A DNA stretch of 64,000 bases from an uncultured Kiritimatiellota bacterium. GTDB lineage: Bacteria > Verrucomicrobiota > Kiritimatiellia > RFP12 > DVOR01. Of this stretch, positions 63,095 to 64,000 are shown in pieces. The stretch's first letter is position 1; each line of letters starts with the position of its first letter. The notes beneath the pieces are model-generated. The model made no database searches, had not been told where the DNA came from, and saw only the letters and a list, made by a program, of their open reading frames with translations. The stretch is taken from positions 33,374 to 97,373 of the forward strand of contig CALXSF010000004.1 of the NCBI GenBank assembly GCA_944391055.1, given 5' to 3'. The translations under genes were made by a program, and so were the position numbers.

Positions 63095-64000
63095 ATGAAC
63101 ACCGCCACACCCTCGCCATTGCCCGAACTGCTCGCGCCCGCGGGCTCCTTCGACGCCGCGATCGCCGCCTTCGCCTATGGCGCGGACGCGGTTTATCTGG
63201 GGCTCGACCGCTTCTCCGCGCGGGCCGACGCGGCCAACTTCCCCGACGACGCCCTCCGCCAGATCGTCGCCTACGCCCACAATCTCGGGCGCAAGGTCTA
63301 CGTGACGCTCAACACCCTGCTCGAAAGCCGCGAGTTCGCCGACCTGCGCGCCCCCCTGGCCCTGCTCGACGAAGTGGCCGTGGACGGCGTGATCGTGCAG
63401 GATCTGGGCTTGGCCGCGTGGATGCGCCGCGCCTTCCCGCGCCTGGCGCTCCACGCCTCCACCCAGCTGGCCTGCACCTCCCTGGCCGGGGCGCGCGCCC
63501 TCAAGGCGCTCGACTTCGTGCGCGTCGTCACGGCGCGCGAGCTCGGCCTGCGCGAGGCCGCGGAGATCGGCCGCCGCGCGGGAATCGAGATCGAGGTCTT
63601 CGTCCATGGCGCCCTGTGCTACTCCCTCTCCGGCCTCTGCCTCTACTCCTCGCTGACCACGGGCCGGAGCGGCAACCGCGGTCGCTGCGCCTACTGCTGC
63701 CGGCAGCCTTTCCGCCCCGCGGGCGGCGAGCCGTGCCACCCCTTCTCCATGCGCGACCTCGCGCTCCTCGGCCAGGCCGAGGCCCTCCGCGCCCTCCCCC
63801 TCGCCTCCCTCAAGATCGAGGGGCGCATGAAGAACCCCCTCTACGTCGCCGCCGTCACCGACCTCTACCGCCGCCTGCTCGACGGCGCCCTCTCCCCAGC
63901 CGAACTGCGCGCCAAAAGTGACGACCTGCGCACCCTCTTCTCCCGTCCGTGGACCGAGCTCCACGCCCTCGGCCAAGCCCCCTCCGAGGCCGTCATCGAC
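63095..64000 (+). CDS. U32 family peptidase / tRNA-rRNA hydroxylation protein (partial, C-terminus off window)
   Basis: 302 codons visible. LPELLAPAGSFDAAIAAF opens the family, YGADAVYLGLDRFSAR follows, and the U32 signature (E-x-F-x2-G-[SA]-x-C-x4-G-x-C) is present as EVFVHGALCYSLSGLC. GRCAYCCRQPF adds the Cys cluster likely used for an Fe-S centre. Relatives (TrhP/RlhA in E. coli) are needed for hydroxylation of tRNA or rRNA; others were described as collagenase-like peptidases. The predicted protein continues past the window. ATG 63095 sits right after a -10 box with no ribosome-binding site. Confidence 0.9.
   Translation, partial: MNTATPSPLPELLAPAGSFDAAIAAFAYGADAVYLGLDRFSARADAANFPDDALRQIVAYAHNLGRKVYVTLNTLLESREFADLRAPLALLDEVAVDGVIVQDLGLAAWMRRAFPRLALHASTQLACTSLAGARALKALDFVRVVTARELGLREAAEIGRRAGIEIEVFVHGALCYSLSGLCLYSSLTTGRSGNRGRCAYCCRQPFRPAGGEPCHPFSMRDLALLGQAEALRALPLASLKIEGRMKNPLYVAAVTDLYRRLLDGALSPAELRAKSDDLRTLFSRPWTELHALGQAPSEAVID

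Overview
The window is GC-rich bacterial chromosome, densely packed with genes and with no tRNA, rRNA or CRISPR seen. It encodes Gram-negative lipid A/Kdo functions (kdsB, waaA, lpxK), sigma-54, a PEP-CTERM protein, a likely electron-bifurcating hydrogenase and many secreted glycoside hydrolases. This mix fits an anaerobic, glycan-degrading member of the PVC superphylum, most likely Verrucomicrobiota/Kiritimatiellae from a gut-like habitat. That placement is inference from gene content; there is no rRNA to confirm it.

Layout. 1-2.4 kb: hydB (cut by the window edge) and hydC. 2.4-5.0 kb: three polysaccharide genes (DUF4422, hexapeptide acyltransferase, GT4). 5.3-8.1 kb: a GH29 fucosidase divergent from a GH43 enzyme. 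8.1-13 kb: ribD with a small lipoprotein, a probable orphan small RNA, an SDR enzyme, infC and thrS. 12.9-22 kb: an accessory island of lower GC content. It holds a ~1950-residue secreted protein (thrombospondin type-3 repeats plus a C-terminal alpha/beta hydrolase), followed by alternating 'partner' genes and orphan copies of the hydrolase C-terminus. 22.6-26.9 kb: an unknown 610-residue protein, pyrF, a small hypothetical gene and waaA. 27-33.5 kb: an SSS symporter, pfkA, a Na/Pi cotransporter, a LysM protein and thioredoxin. 33.6-43.4 kb: a secreted glycan-degrading operon with a PEP-CTERM protein, a GH16-GH33 fusion and a double SGNH esterase. 43.5-49.3 kb: DJ-1, rpoN, a 2-hydroxyacid dehydrogenase, recO and GH97. 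49.4-57.3 kb: an 11-gene leftward operon (threonine dehydratase, ABC transporter, holB, aroQ, plsY, gpsA, kdsB, a C_GCAxxG protein, ridA and a NUDIX gene broken by a stop codon). 57.3-63 kb: purF-like, lpxK and murJ, then a DUF362 ferredoxin protein. The right end is a truncated U32 peptidase.

How it fits together. GH16, GH33, GH29, GH43, GH97 and the SGNH esterases would together remove sialic acid, O-acetyl, fucose and galactose decorations and cut the backbone of host-type (mucin-like) glycans. The SSS symporter and pfkA could feed sugars into glycolysis, and the hydrogenase subunits could dispose of reductant as H2. The most unusual region is the 13-22 kb island. Its orphan cassettes carry the hydrolase catalytic histidine but no nucleophile serine, and each is coupled to a secreted partner gene. 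That layout resembles the orphan toxin/immunity modules of contact-dependent inhibition loci. Promoters are readable: several TTGACG-N17-TATAAT-like boxes and a recurring extended -10 (TGTGn-TATAAT-like), two of which lie so close to the ATG that the mRNAs should be leaderless.
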